The notes: generated from the sequence alone by a model not told the origin. Shown: positions 54,657-63,426, counted from the stretch's first letter. The stretch is 64,000 bases of DNA from Phenylobacterium sp. (GCF_030645195.1 NZ_JAUSLW010000073.1:1-64000); one strand, 5' to 3'. Made by a program: numbers and translations.

Positions 54657-54779
54657 TTCTCCCTCCCCTTCATGGGGAGGGTGGACGGCGGAACGCCGGA
54701 CGGGTGGGGGAGCCTGCCGATACTCCCCACCCTGATCGCTTCGCGATCTGCCCCTCCCCATAAAGGGGAGGGAGGAAGA
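54657..54779. repeat. triple-hairpin REP-like element after cckA
   Basis: Three stems lie in a row: CCCTCCCC-TTCAT-GGGGAGGG (54661-54681), GGGTGGGGGAG/CTCCCCACCC around 54701-54731, and CCCTCCCC-ATAAA-GGGGAGGG (54752-54772). The outer arms CTTCTCCCTCC/GGAGGGAGGAAG pair over the whole element. It separates the convergent cckA and the 97-residue gene and could end transcription from both. It is of the same family as the repeats at 4.1-4.4 kb and 49.7 kb. Confidence 0.8.
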
Positions 54780-54780
54780 G

Positions 54781-55074
54781 CTAGATCTTCAGCTCGAAGT
54801 ATCCGGTGGCGCTGCCGGGCGTGTAGCCGACCATGGTGATGCGGTATTCCTTGCCGTCGGCCAGGCGCAGGTGGCCGTCGCAGGCCTTGAAGGCGTTGTC
54901 GGCGATCTCCTGCGTGGTCATGAAGGAGCCGCGCAGGGAGGCGCCGCCCTGGCGCAGGCCGGCCAGGGATCCGATGATCTCGTAGGCCACGTTCCCCTTG
55001 AAGCCCGCATAGGACAGGACGCCTTCCCCCGTGGTGGTGGGCGGGGTGCGACCGTTCTTCATCGTGTATGCCAT
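54781..55074 (-). CDS. small protein of unknown function
   Basis: The product has 97 residues from ATG 55074 (MAYTMKNGRTPPTTTGEGVL); a start at 55122 is possible but reads less well. It has no signal and no membrane helix. It looks like a compact beta-domain: VAYEIIGSLAGLRQGGASLRGSFM, HLRLADGKEYRITMVGYTPGSATGYFELKI. I do not recognise a family. The neighbours (cckA, DEAD helicase) do not suggest a role. It is divergent from the helicase. Confidence 0.6.
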   Translation of the reverse strand: MAYTMKNGRTPPTTTGEGVLSYAGFKGNVAYEIIGSLAGLRQGGASLRGSFMTTQEIADNAFKACDGHLRLADGKEYRITMVGYTPGSATGYFELKI

Positions 55075-55237
55075 GGCCCATGAACGGCTGAGCTGGCGTT
55101 TCGATCCGCGAAACAGTCGCAAGTATTCCGCAGGATTTATTACGCGCGGGCTTGTATAAGCCGCCGCGTGGCGCCATTAGCCGCGCCCCCCGGCGTTCTC
55201 TCAGCGCCGCGGTTGACCGATCGGACTATCGACACAA

Positions 55238-57205
55238 ATGCCCTTCCCCCCGACCCACCCGGCCCTGGAGCGCGCTCTGGCCGCCCACGGCTATGCCGAG
55301 CCCACCCCTGTCCAGGATGCCGTGCTGGCGCAAGAGGCGTTCGGCCGCGACCTGCTGGTCTCGGCCCAGACCGGATCGGGTAAGACCGTGGCCTTCGGCC
55401 TGGCCGCCGGACCCACCCTGCTGGAGGGCGCCGAAAAGTTCGGGCCGGCCGGTTCGCCGCTGGCCCTGGTGATCGCGCCGACGCGGGAACTCGCCATGCA
55501 GGTCAGCGTCGAACTGACCTGGCTCTACGCCCAGACCGGCGCCCGGGTGGAAACCTGCGTCGGCGGCATGGACCCGCGGCGCGAGCAGCGGGCCCTGGCC
55601 AACGGCGTCCATATCGTGGTGGGCACCCCCGGCCGCCTGAAGGATCACCTGGAGCGCGGCAATCTCGACCTCTCGGCCCTGCGCGTCGTCGTGCTCGACG
55701 AGGCCGACGAGATGCTGGACATGGGCTTCCGCGAGGACCTGGAGGAGATCCTGGACTCCGCGCCGGCCGACCGCCGGACCCTGCTGTTCTCGGCCACCAT
55801 CGCCCGCGAGATCGCGACCCTGGCCAAGCGCTACCAGAAGGACGCGGTGCGGATCGACACCAGCAATCGCCACGAACCGCACGGCGACATCGAATACCGC
55901 GCCATCCGCGTCGCCCCCAACGAGGTGGAGAACGGCGTCGTCAACGTGCTGCGCTTCTTCGAGAGCCCCTCGGCCCTGGTGTTCTGCAACACCCGTGAGG
56001 GTGTGCGGCACATGCATGCGGCCCTGCGCGAGCGCGGCTTCGCGGTGGTGGGCCTCTCCGGCGAACTCGGCCAGCGGGAGCGCACCGACGCCCTGCAGGC
56101 CCTGCGCGACGGCCAGGCCCGGGTCTGCGTCGCCACCGACGTGGCCGCCCGCGGCCTGGACCTGCCCGACCTGGGCCTGGTGATCCACGCCGACCTGCCG
56201 GTGAACAAGGCCGGCCTGCTGCACCGTTCGGGCCGAACGGGCCGGGCCGGGAAGAAGGGCGTCTCGGTCCTGCTGGTCTCCTACACCCGCCGCCGCAAGG
56301 CCGAGCAGCTGCTGGCCTCGGCCAATATCGAGGCGACCTGGCAGGGTCCGCCGACCCCGGAGATGATCCGCGAGCGCGATCAGACGCGCCTGCTGGAGGA
56401 CCCGATCCTCACCGAGCCCCTGGCGGAAGAAGACATGGCCCTGGCCAAGCTGGTCTTGGCCACCCGCACGCCGGAAGAGGTGGCCGCGGCCCTGATCCGC
56501 CTGCACCGCTCGCGCCTGCCGGCCGCCGAGGACCTACACCAGGACCCCCGCGACGGTCAGGGGTCGTCGTCGGGCCCCATGCCGCGCGCCGACCGCTGGA
56601 GCCCCGATCGTGAGGGCCCGGTGGGCCGTCCCGAACGGCTGGACCCCAGCGAGGTCACCTGGTTCCGGATCAATGTCGGCCGCGCCAAGAACGCCGACCC
56701 CAAGTGGCTGATCCCGATGATCTGCCGCCTGGGCCACGTGACCAAGCCGGAGATCGGCTCCATCAAGATCTTCGACCAGGACACCAAGTTCGAGATCGCC
56801 CGCCACGCCGAGGCCAAGTTCGCCGCCGCGGTGAAGGCCACGATCAACGACGAGATCAAGATCGAGCCCACCGTTGCGCCGGCCTCGGGCCAGAAGACCG
56901 CCCCGCCGCGCGGCGCCGGCGGCCCCCCGCGGGGCGCGCCCTCGGACGGCCCGGCCCGGTCCTTCAAGACCGGCCCGCGTCCGGCCTACAAGGGCAAGGG
57001 CGACGCCGCGCCGCGTCCTGAGTACAAGGGCAAGAGCGACAGCCCCTACAAGGGTCCGCCCAAGGAAGGCGGCGGCTACAAGGGCAAGCCCGAGAACTTC
57101 AAGGGTCCGCCCAAGAGCGGCGCTCCCTACAAGGGCCCGCCCAAGGAGGGCGGCTTCAAGAAGCCCTTCAACAAGAACAAGTCCAACGCCGGGCCGAAGG
57201 GGTAA
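55238..57205 (+). CDS. DEAD-box RNA helicase with DbpA-type RNA-binding domain
   Basis: The product has 655 residues. The helicase core (1-370) has PTPVQDAVL (Q motif), SAQTGSGKT (Walker A), PTRELAMQ, VVLDEADEMLDMGF, LFSAT, FCNTREGV and HRSGRTGRAG. Residues about 465-540 (TWFRINVGRAKNADPKWLIPMICRLG) are a DbpA/CsdA C-terminal domain that binds structured RNA. The last 100 residues are a disordered basic tail with YKG/GPPK repeats. It probably remodels RNA, perhaps rRNA during ribosome assembly or in the cold; DeaD-like is a fair name. Exact orthology is unclear. Confidence 0.92.
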   Translation: MPFPPTHPALERALAAHGYAEPTPVQDAVLAQEAFGRDLLVSAQTGSGKTVAFGLAAGPTLLEGAEKFGPAGSPLALVIAPTRELAMQVSVELTWLYAQTGARVETCVGGMDPRREQRALANGVHIVVGTPGRLKDHLERGNLDLSALRVVVLDEADEMLDMGFREDLEEILDSAPADRRTLLFSATIAREIATLAKRYQKDAVRIDTSNRHEPHGDIEYRAIRVAPNEVENGVVNVLRFFESPSALVFCNTREGVRHMHAALRERGFAVVGLSGELGQRERTDALQALRDGQARVCVATDVAARGLDLPDLGLVIHADLPVNKAGLLHRSGRTGRAGKKGVSVLLVSYTRRRKAEQLLASANIEATWQGPPTPEMIRERDQTRLLEDPILTEPLAEEDMALAKLVLATRTPEEVAAALIRLHRSRLPAAEDLHQDPRDGQGSSSGPMPRADRWSPDREGPVGRPERLDPSEVTWFRINVGRAKNADPKWLIPMICRLGHVTKPEIGSIKIFDQDTKFEIARHAEAKFAAAVKATINDEIKIEPTVAPASGQKTAPPRGAGGPPRGAPSDGPARSFKTGPRPAYKGKGDAAPRPEYKGKSDSPYKGPPKEGGGYKGKPENFKGPPKSGAPYKGPPKEGGFKKPFNKNKSNAGPKG

Positions 57206-57223
57206 CGCCCTTCTGGCGGGGGA

Positions 57224-58504
57224 TCATTCCACCCCCGCCACCGCCAGCAGGGCCGCCAGGCCGACGCTCATACCCCTCACGCTGGGGGCCTTCTCAACGT
57301 CGATCCATTCGTCGAGGGCGTGGGCCCGGCCGCCCTTGCCGCCCGAGCCGATGGTGACGGCGGGAATCCCCAGGCTCATCGGCACATTGGCGTCGGTGGA
57401 GGAGGCGTCGTGGCCCGGCGTGAAGCCCAGGGCGGCGATGGCCGCGTGGGTCTCGGTGACGATGGCGGCCTTGGGGTCGGTGGCGCCGGCCGGTCGCTCG
57501 CCGATGACCTTGGCCTCGAAGCTGACCTTGCCGTAGCGGGTGGAGCGGGCGGCGTTCTCGCCGTCGACGGCCTGGGCCAGGATCGTCTGGAGCTTGGTGT
57601 CCAGCCGGGCCAGTTCGGCGGCGTTCTCCGAGCGCATGTCGAAGTCCATGAAGACCTCATTCGGGATGGCGTTCACCGAGGTCCCGCCGCCGGTGACGCT
57701 GGCCGAATAGGTGGTCTTGGGCGTGGCGGGCGACTGGACGGCGTAGAGGTCGACCACGGCCCTGGACATGGCCGCCATGGGATTGACCATGCCGAAGGCC
57801 CCGTAGCTGTGGCCGCCGGGGCCGCGGAAGATCACGCGATAGCGCTTGGATCCCACGCCCTGGTCGACCACCCGGGAGGGGTCATTGCCGTCCATGGAGA
57901 AGAAGGCGCTGATGCGGCCCTTGTACCGGCCGGTATTGAACAGGTAGCGGGTCCCGCGCAGGTCGCCCGCGCCCTCCTCGCCGACATTGCCGACGACGAG
58001 GATGTCCGAGGTCGTCGTGATCTTGGCGGCGTCCATGGCCCGCAGATAGGCCAGCAGGACGGCCAGCGAGCGGGTGTCGTCGCCGATGCCTGGGGCCATC
58101 AGCTTCGTGCCCTCGCGGCGGACCTTCACGTCGGTCCCCTCCGGGAAGACGGTGTCCAGGTGGGCGGCGATCACCACATAGGGGCCCTTGCCCCCGGTCT
58201 TCGCGCCGGGGCGGACCCCCATGACATTGCCCTCGGGATCCATCTCCACATCGGTGAGGCCGTGGGCCTTGAGCAGGGCCAGATAGGCCTGGCCCCGCGC
58301 GGTCTCCTTGAAGGGCGGAGCGGGGATCTCGGTCAGGGTCACGATGTCGGCCACGGTGCGATCATGGTCGGCGTCGAGTTTGGCCACGGCGGCCTTGAAG
58401 GCCGGGCTGGCCACTAGGGCCGCAACGCCGCCGCCCGGCGCGGCCCCGGCGTCGGTGGCCAGGGCGAAGACGGCGAGGAGGGGGACAAAAGCGATGCGGC
58501 GCAT
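57224..58504 (-). CDS. secreted M20/M42-type metallopeptidase
   Basis: The product has 426 residues from ATG 58504, with AGGA upstream, and a signal peptide (RRIAFVPLLAVFALATDAGA). The M20 fold shows VVIAAHLDTVFPEGTDV (zinc ligand His and Asp), GIGDDTRSLA, VGNVGEEGAGDLRG (Glu-Glu), GGHSYGAFG and PGHDASSTDANV. It would cleave tripeptides or short peptides in the periplasm or outside. The dimerisation domain with NAIPNEVFMDFDMRSENA is present. PepT-like is the nearest description; substrate is not certain. Confidence 0.87.
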   Translation of the reverse strand: MRRIAFVPLLAVFALATDAGAAPGGGVAALVASPAFKAAVAKLDADHDRTVADIVTLTEIPAPPFKETARGQAYLALLKAHGLTDVEMDPEGNVMGVRPGAKTGGKGPYVVIAAHLDTVFPEGTDVKVRREGTKLMAPGIGDDTRSLAVLLAYLRAMDAAKITTTSDILVVGNVGEEGAGDLRGTRYLFNTGRYKGRISAFFSMDGNDPSRVVDQGVGSKRYRVIFRGPGGHSYGAFGMVNPMAAMSRAVVDLYAVQSPATPKTTYSASVTGGGTSVNAIPNEVFMDFDMRSENAAELARLDTKLQTILAQAVDGENAARSTRYGKVSFEAKVIGERPAGATDPKAAIVTETHAAIAALGFTPGHDASSTDANVPMSLGIPAVTIGSGGKGGRAHALDEWIDVEKAPSVRGMSVGLAALLAVAGVE

Positions 58505-58600
58505 GACGAATCCTGTGACCAAGTGTCCTTTCATGCCCCCGAATTGGGTAAATGATGTGTTGAAAAGACCTCGTTTACTCCTAGCGTTTCAGGTGAGCCC

Positions 58601-59194
58601 ATGCAGAGCACGACTCGCCTCAATCTGGAGAACGCCGCCGGCCTGATCGTCGATGACAACTCCCAGGCGCTCGACCTGTTGGCTAGCGTCCTGAGCAGCT
58701 TTGGCATGAAGGATCTGCAGCGCGCCTCCAGCGCCATGGAGGCCATGGAGATCGTCAAGGCGCGCCGCATCGACATCATCCTGACCGATGGCCAGATGCC
58801 GGTGATGGACGGCTACGACTTCGTCCGCTGGCTGCGGCACGAGAGCGGGGAGCAGACGCGCACCATCCCGGCCATCGTGGTGACGGCCCACTCGCGCCGG
58901 ACCCAGGTCATGCGGGCCCGCGACTGCGGCGCCAACTTCATCATCACCAAGCCCATCACGCCCAAGGTCATCCTGGAGCGGATTCTCTGGGTGGCTCAGG
59001 GCCGGCGCATGTTCCTCGAGACCGACACCTATATCGGCCCCGATCGCCGCTTCAAGCAGTCGGGCATGCCCACCGATTTCCCCGACGGCCGGCGCCGCGA
59101 CGACAAGCCCGCCGAGGTCGCCGCCGTCGCCGGTGACAACCTGTCCCAGGACGAATTGAACAATATTATCGCCCCGCAGAAAGTCGCCCTATGA
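58601..59194 (+). CDS. CheY-like single-domain response regulator with C-terminal extension
   Basis: The product has 197 residues. The receiver domain (about 12-135) has VDDNSQALDLL (acidic pocket), the phosphoacceptor in IILTDGQMPVMDG, the Thr in VVTAHSRRT and the Lys in FIITKPITP. The C-terminal 60 residues (TYIGPDRRFKQ, RRRDDKP) end in a low-complexity stretch with no DNA-binding domain. The GPDRRF motif recurs in response regulators of this order. The stop overlaps the next ATG (ATGA), so the two proteins are coupled. Confidence 0.85.
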   Translation: MQSTTRLNLENAAGLIVDDNSQALDLLASVLSSFGMKDLQRASSAMEAMEIVKARRIDIILTDGQMPVMDGYDFVRWLRHESGEQTRTIPAIVVTAHSRRTQVMRARDCGANFIITKPITPKVILERILWVAQGRRMFLETDTYIGPDRRFKQSGMPTDFPDGRRRDDKPAEVAAVAGDNLSQDELNNIIAPQKVAL

Positions 59195-59649
59195 GCGTCG
59201 TCCGCAAGTTTCACGTCACCACCAATCTCTCCAAGCTGATCAAGGCGCCGGGGGGGATGTACGTACCCGAAGCGCTGAAGCGCGGCGCCGCGGCCATCGA
59301 GGCGTCCCGCGAGACCTGCCTGTCGGAAGTGGACGAGTCGCTGGACGCCATGGACGCCCTGGTCGCCAAGCCAGGCTTCGACCCCGAGGCGATGTACCTT
59401 CTGGCCACCCGCCTGATCAACTTCTGCGGGGTGTTCGCCGACGACAGCCTGGCCACCGCGGCCCGGTCGCTTTGCGAACTTCTGGACCGTTCGGGCGAGG
59501 TCGGCCGGCGCGATGACCGCGGCGTCCAGGTTCACCTGTCGTCCCTGCGCCTGCTGCATCGCAGCGAGGCCGACGCGGCGACCCGTGAGGCGATCCTCGC
59601 GGGCCTGGCCCAGGTGGTGGACCGCTACGAGCGCGACGCCAGCAGTTAG
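59191..59649 (+). CDS. helical protein partner of the CheY-like regulator
   Basis: The product has 152 residues, largely helical: an N-terminal region (RKFHVTTNLSKLIKAPGGMYVPEALKRG), then two or three long helices (AAIEASRETCLSEVDESLDAMDALVAK, AMYLLATRLINFCGVFADDSLATAARSLCELLD, LSSLRLLHRSEADAATREAILAGLAQVVDRYERD). This could be an HPt-like or docking protein, but no phosphoacceptor His in an HxxKG context is visible. Coupled to the regulator by ATGA, so they probably act together in a phosphorelay or motility switch. Function not known. Confidence 0.7.
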   Translation: MSVVRKFHVTTNLSKLIKAPGGMYVPEALKRGAAAIEASRETCLSEVDESLDAMDALVAKPGFDPEAMYLLATRLINFCGVFADDSLATAARSLCELLDRSGEVGRRDDRGVQVHLSSLRLLHRSEADAATREAILAGLAQVVDRYERDASS

Positions 59650-61280
59650 GCCGAAACCCCTAGCGTCTTCAGCGCCCGGTCCTTGACCGCCTTGTAATCG
59701 ACCTTGCCGTTGGGTGCGCGGCCGATGGAGTCCACGATCACCAGTTCGCGCGGCGCCTTGTAGGCGGCCAGTTGGGCGCGGACGTGGGCCGAGAGGTCGG
59801 GCAGGGTCAGCTCCACGGCGCCGTCGGGCTCGACCACCGCGCAGATGCGCTCGCCGAACCGCACGTCGGGAATCCCCACCACCACGGCGTCGCGGACATG
59901 GGGGTGGTTCTTCAGCGCCTCCTCCACCTCCTCGGGGAAGACCTTCTCGCCGCCGGTGTTGATGCACTGGGAGCCGCGGCCCAGCAGCTTCAGGGTGCCG
60001 TCGGCGTTGACCATGGCCCAGTCGCCCGGGACGCTCCACCGCTGGCCTTCGATGGTCTGGAAGGTCTTGGCGCTCTTCTCGGGGTCCTTGTAGTAGCCCT
60101 GGGGCAGGAAGCCCGAGACCGCCACCATGCCGCGCTCGTTGGAGCCTGGCTGCACGCGGGCGCCGTCCTCGGTGAAGACCGCGCAGTTGGGGCCGAGCAT
60201 GAAGTCGGCGGTCTTGACCTCCGCGCCAGGCGCCGAGGCCGAGGCGCCCAGGCCGACGGCCTCCGACGAGCCGAGGGAATCCATGATCATGGCGTTGGTG
60301 ACGTGGCGCAACAGGCCACGCTTGTTCTCCTGGCTCCACATGGAGCCCGAGGAGCTCATGGACTTGACGCTGGAGAGGTTCCAGCGGCCGGGATTGGCCT
60401 CCAGGGCCTCCAGCATGGGGGTGGAGAAGGCCAGGCCGACGATGACCACCCCGTCGGCGGCGAGCCGCTCCACCTCGTTCCACAGTTCGACGGCGTTGAA
60501 CTGGCGCGAGGGTAGGACGGCGACGGCGCCGCCGAGGTTGAAGGTGATGAAGGCCGAGAACTGGCCGGTGCCGTGCATCAGTGGGCAGCAGATGATGTTC
60601 AGCGGCGGCCGGGGCCCCTTGGGATCCAGCCGGTCGGCGGCCTCCTGGGCGCTGGTGAGCGGCGGAACCCCCTGCAGGGCCTGGCCGCCGGCGCCGATGA
60701 CGTTGAAGAGGTCGTCCTGGCGCCACATGACGCCCTTGGGCATGCCGGTGGTGCCGCCGGTGTAGAGCAGCATCAGGTCGTCGGGCGAGCGGCCCCAGGG
60801 CGCCTTGAAGGGCCGGGCGGCGGGAACCTTGGCCACCACGGCGTCATAGTCGTCGGCCCAGGCGGGGACCGGATGGCCGGGCTCGGCCACGGCGATGTAG
60901 CGTTTCACGCTGGGCAGGCGGGCGCGCAGGGAGTCCAGCATGTCGGCGAACTGGGCGTGGAAGACCACCACCTCGGCGTCGGCGTTGTCGAAGAGGTAGA
61001 CCAGCTCCTCGCCGCCGTAGCGGTAGTTGGTGTTGATCGGCGAGACCCCGGCTTTGAAGGCCGCGTAGTAGGTCTCCATGTATTCCGGGCCGTTGTAGAG
61101 ATAGGCCGCGATCTTGGCCTTGGGGCTGATCCCGGCGGCGACGATGTGGGCGGCGAGGGCGTCGGAGCGCGCGTCGAACTGGCCCCAGGTGATGACCCGC
61201 TCCCCCTGGATGAGGGCTGGGCGGTCGGGCTGCTTGGCGGCGATCGCCTCCCACACGTCGGCGAACATCCACGCGGTCAT
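59646..61280 (-). CDS. acyl-CoA synthetase (AMP-binding family)
   Basis: The product has 544 residues from ATG 61280 with GGGAGGA just upstream. ANL superfamily: LMLLYTGGTTGMPKGVMW (P-loop), SSGSMWSQENKRG, DSLGSSEAVG, GDWAMVNADGTLKLLGRGSQCINTGGEKVFPEEVEEALK and the C-terminal catalytic PNGKVDYKAVKDRAL with the Lys. It activates a carboxylic acid to its CoA thioester via an acyl-adenylate. Similar enzymes act on fatty, steroid or aromatic acids; chain preference is not readable. Convergent with the partner of the CheY-like gene (4-bp overlap). Confidence 0.9.
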   Translation of the reverse strand: MTAWMFADVWEAIAAKQPDRPALIQGERVITWGQFDARSDALAAHIVAAGISPKAKIAAYLYNGPEYMETYYAAFKAGVSPINTNYRYGGEELVYLFDNADAEVVVFHAQFADMLDSLRARLPSVKRYIAVAEPGHPVPAWADDYDAVVAKVPAARPFKAPWGRSPDDLMLLYTGGTTGMPKGVMWRQDDLFNVIGAGGQALQGVPPLTSAQEAADRLDPKGPRPPLNIICCPLMHGTGQFSAFITFNLGGAVAVLPSRQFNAVELWNEVERLAADGVVIVGLAFSTPMLEALEANPGRWNLSSVKSMSSSGSMWSQENKRGLLRHVTNAMIMDSLGSSEAVGLGASASAPGAEVKTADFMLGPNCAVFTEDGARVQPGSNERGMVAVSGFLPQGYYKDPEKSAKTFQTIEGQRWSVPGDWAMVNADGTLKLLGRGSQCINTGGEKVFPEEVEEALKNHPHVRDAVVVGIPDVRFGERICAVVEPDGAVELTLPDLSAHVRAQLAAYKAPRELVIVDSIGRAPNGKVDYKAVKDRALKTLGVSA

Positions 61281-61395
61281 CACATCCTCCCAAGGCCGTC
61301 TTTTTGTTGGGAGAATTGGCGACCGGGCGTGCGCCCCTGTCAACGGTGACGCGGGGGCGCCTATGTCGGGGCTCGGCTAGACGGGCTCCCGGACC

Positions 61396-61410
61396 ACACG
61401 TATGACGTGT
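61396..61410. promoter_or_regulatory. operator-like palindrome upstream of the RTX gene
   Basis: ACACGT-ATG-ACGTGT is a perfect 6-bp inverted repeat with a 3-base spacer, 31 bases before the RTX start. A TTGACG (61420-61425) follows, which might be part of a promoter, and AGGGGGCG is the ribosome site. A regulator that binds as a dimer could sit on the palindrome. Confidence 0.4.
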
Positions 61411-61440
61411 CTTCTCAGTTGACGCTTAGGGGGCGAGACG

Positions 61441-62460
61441 ATGACCACCGTGGTGGCCGGCAACTTCAATCTGGACTTCGACCAGCTCGATCTCCTGCTG
61501 CTTCTGTCGGGAGACGTCACGGTGGCCAACGCCATTCAGCTCACAACCTCGGGGGGCGGCGTCGACGACAACTTCTTTGGCAGCTTCACCTATAACGGCG
61601 CGGGACAGCTGACCGGCGGGACCCTGACCCGCCTGCAGGAGACCTATTTCGGCCAACTGGTGTTCGACATCACCGGGACCAACGTCCCGGTGATCACCTT
61701 CGTGCAGTGGGCGGTGACCGGCGACGAGGCGGCGGCCAAGGCCTACATCCTGGCCGGCGCCGACAGCATCGCCGGGGGCGGTCTCGGCGACGTCCTGCGC
61801 GGCCTGACGGGCGCCGACAGCATCGCCGGCGGCGGGGGCGCCGACACCCTGGACGGCGGCGCGGGCGCAGACATCATCAACGGCAATGACGGCGACGACT
61901 ACATCCTGGGCGGCGCGGACTCCAACTACCTGCGCGGTGACGCGGGCAATGACAGCGTCGTCGGCGGGGCCGGTTTCGACGACATCAACGGCAACCAGGG
62001 CGACGACACCCTGCGCGGTGGCGAGGGCTTCGACTGGGTGGTGGGCGGTCAGGCGAACGACCTGCTCTACGGCGAGGGCGGCGGCGACATCGTCTACGGC
62101 AACCTCGGGAACGACACCCAGTTCGGCGGCGACGGCGCCGACTGGGTGCGCGGCGGCCAGGGCAATGACAGCCTCGATGGGGGCGGCGGCAATGACCTGA
62201 TGTGGGGGGACCGTGGCGACGACACCGTTGCGGGCGGGACCGGCGCCGACACCTTCCACGCCTTCGTGGGCGGCGGCCTCGATCGGATCAACGACTTCAA
62301 CTATGCCGAGGGCGACCGTCTCGTCCTCGACTTCGCGCCGTCCTACAGCCTGCGCCAGGAGGGCGCCGACACGGTGGTGGACCTGGGCGGAACTGACCGC
62401 GTGGTGCTGGTGAACGTGACCCTCAGCAGCCTGCCGGACGGCTGGATCGTGGCGGGTTAG
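61441..62460 (+). CDS. RTX-type calcium-binding repeat protein
   Basis: The product has 339 residues. N-terminal region (1-105) is a non-repeat domain with no Sec signal. Residues about 108-275 are tandem GGxGxDxxx nonapeptides, such as GGGGADTLDGGAGADIINGND and GGQGNDSLDGGGGNDLMWGD, which fold as a Ca2+-bound parallel beta-roll. The C-terminal part (DRINDFNYAEGDRLVLDF, ending DGWIVAG) is typical of proteins exported by type I secretion. No enzymatic domain or dedicated transporter is seen nearby. Likely cell-surface or extracellular. Confidence 0.88.
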   Translation: MTTVVAGNFNLDFDQLDLLLLLSGDVTVANAIQLTTSGGGVDDNFFGSFTYNGAGQLTGGTLTRLQETYFGQLVFDITGTNVPVITFVQWAVTGDEAAAKAYILAGADSIAGGGLGDVLRGLTGADSIAGGGGADTLDGGAGADIINGNDGDDYILGGADSNYLRGDAGNDSVVGGAGFDDINGNQGDDTLRGGEGFDWVVGGQANDLLYGEGGGDIVYGNLGNDTQFGGDGADWVRGGQGNDSLDGGGGNDLMWGDRGDDTVAGGTGADTFHAFVGGGLDRINDFNYAEGDRLVLDFAPSYSLRQEGADTVVDLGGTDRVVLVNVTLSSLPDGWIVAG

Positions 62461-63167
62461 AGCGCTCGGCGCATCTCGCGGGACATGACGACGTCCCGCG
62501 GCTGTTCGGTGAGTTCATAGGTTCCGGCTGGGGCGGGCCGGGCCAGGGCGGCCTTGCCCGGCCCGTCCAGCTTCAGCCAGGCCAGGCCCTCCTTGAGGGT
62601 CAGCACCACCGGTTCGGTGGGCTGGATCGCCGCCAGGTCGGGCCCGGCGGGGCGGATGACGATGGCGAAGCTCTCAAGCGGAGCGTCGAGGTCGGACGGC
62701 GTCGCGACGTCCCAAATGGCGGCGAAGTAGCGGACCTGGTCGGCGGCGTTCGCCGGAGTCCAGCTCGCCTCCCAGCGGCGCTTGGGCTGGCCCTTGCGCC
62801 AACCGGGCGGCTCCTCATAGGCGATGAAGGAGCTCAGGGGGACCAGGGCGCGGTGGGCGGCGTAGGCGTCGCGGAACAGGGGCGAGGCGTCCAGGGCCTC
62901 GACCTCGGCGTTGGCGCACAGGGTCTTCCAGGCCGCGACCGGTCCCTTGTGGAAGGCCGGCACCATCCACCAGCGGCGGGTGACGCCCTCAAGGCCCGCC
63001 GCCGGATCGGCGGGATCGGTGGGGCGGATCATGAAGGCCAGGTCGGTGGGGCGGGCGGGTTGGTCGCGGGCGCGCGCCGGCGGGGTGTCGGCCCAGAAAA
63101 CCGGCGCGGTCTCGAAACGCCGCAAATCCTCGCCCGGATGGGTCCGCAGGTGGAACTCGATGCACAT
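62457..63167 (-). CDS. SRAP-family (YedK/HMCES-like) protein with altered active site
   Basis: The product has 236 residues from ATG 63167, which places Cys2 (MCIEFHLR) where SRAP proteins have their catalytic cysteine. The core pattern RWWMVPAFHKG, CANAEVEALDASPLFRDAYAAHRALVPLSSFIAYEEPP mirrors the usual RWGLVPxW, NARxET and RRCLVPxxGFYEW. The Asn (CANAEVE) and Glu (AYEEPP) are kept. The active-site His before the usual RMPxxL is not visible; the position reads IQPTEPVVL. SRAP proteins trap abasic sites in single-stranded DNA. It may bind DNA with changed chemistry. Confidence 0.7.
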   Translation of the reverse strand: MCIEFHLRTHPGEDLRRFETAPVFWADTPPARARDQPARPTDLAFMIRPTDPADPAAGLEGVTRRWWMVPAFHKGPVAAWKTLCANAEVEALDASPLFRDAYAAHRALVPLSSFIAYEEPPGWRKGQPKRRWEASWTPANAADQVRYFAAIWDVATPSDLDAPLESFAIVIRPAGPDLAAIQPTEPVVLTLKEGLAWLKLDGPGKAALARPAPAGTYELTEQPRDVVMSREMRRAL

Positions 63168-63290
63168 GGGGCGAGCTATGCGCGCGGCGCGCGGGGCGGG
63201 CAAGCCGACGATCCACGGCCTCGCCCGATGGCGGTGAATATTCCCGCGCCATGGGTTCCGTCCGACGTGAAGCCCTAGATTCAAAAGATT

Positions 63291-63340
63291 AGAGCGCGTC
63301 GGGCGGCGGAACCGGTATCCACTTCCGCCTGACGTGCTCT
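63291..63340. repeat. 50-bp palindromic repeat, copy 2 (reversed)
   Basis: This copy has 49 of 50 bases identical to the reverse of 25861-25910 (one T/C difference in the GACGTGCTCT arm). It lies in the 259-bp divergent gap between the SRAP-like and DUF885 genes, so here it does not end a gene. The remaining gap holds GGCTTGAGC-N10-GCTCAAGCC at 63365-63392, a perfect 9-bp stem just before the DUF885 start. Confidence 0.85.
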
Positions 63341-63364
63341 AGGCTCGCCGCGACACTCGCAACA

Positions 63365-63392
63365 GGCTTGAGCCACGTACGCCGCTCAAGCC
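63365..63392. promoter_or_regulatory. inverted repeat upstream of the DUF885 gene
   Basis: GGCTTGAGC (63365-63373) and GCTCAAGCC (63384-63392) form a perfect 9-bp inverted repeat with a 10-base spacer, 34 bases before the start codon. It could be an operator or a 5'-UTR hairpin. No further promoter elements were readable. Confidence 0.4.
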
Positions 63393-63426
63393 GCCGCAGA
63401 CCTCCACGCCCGGGATCTTGAAACCT

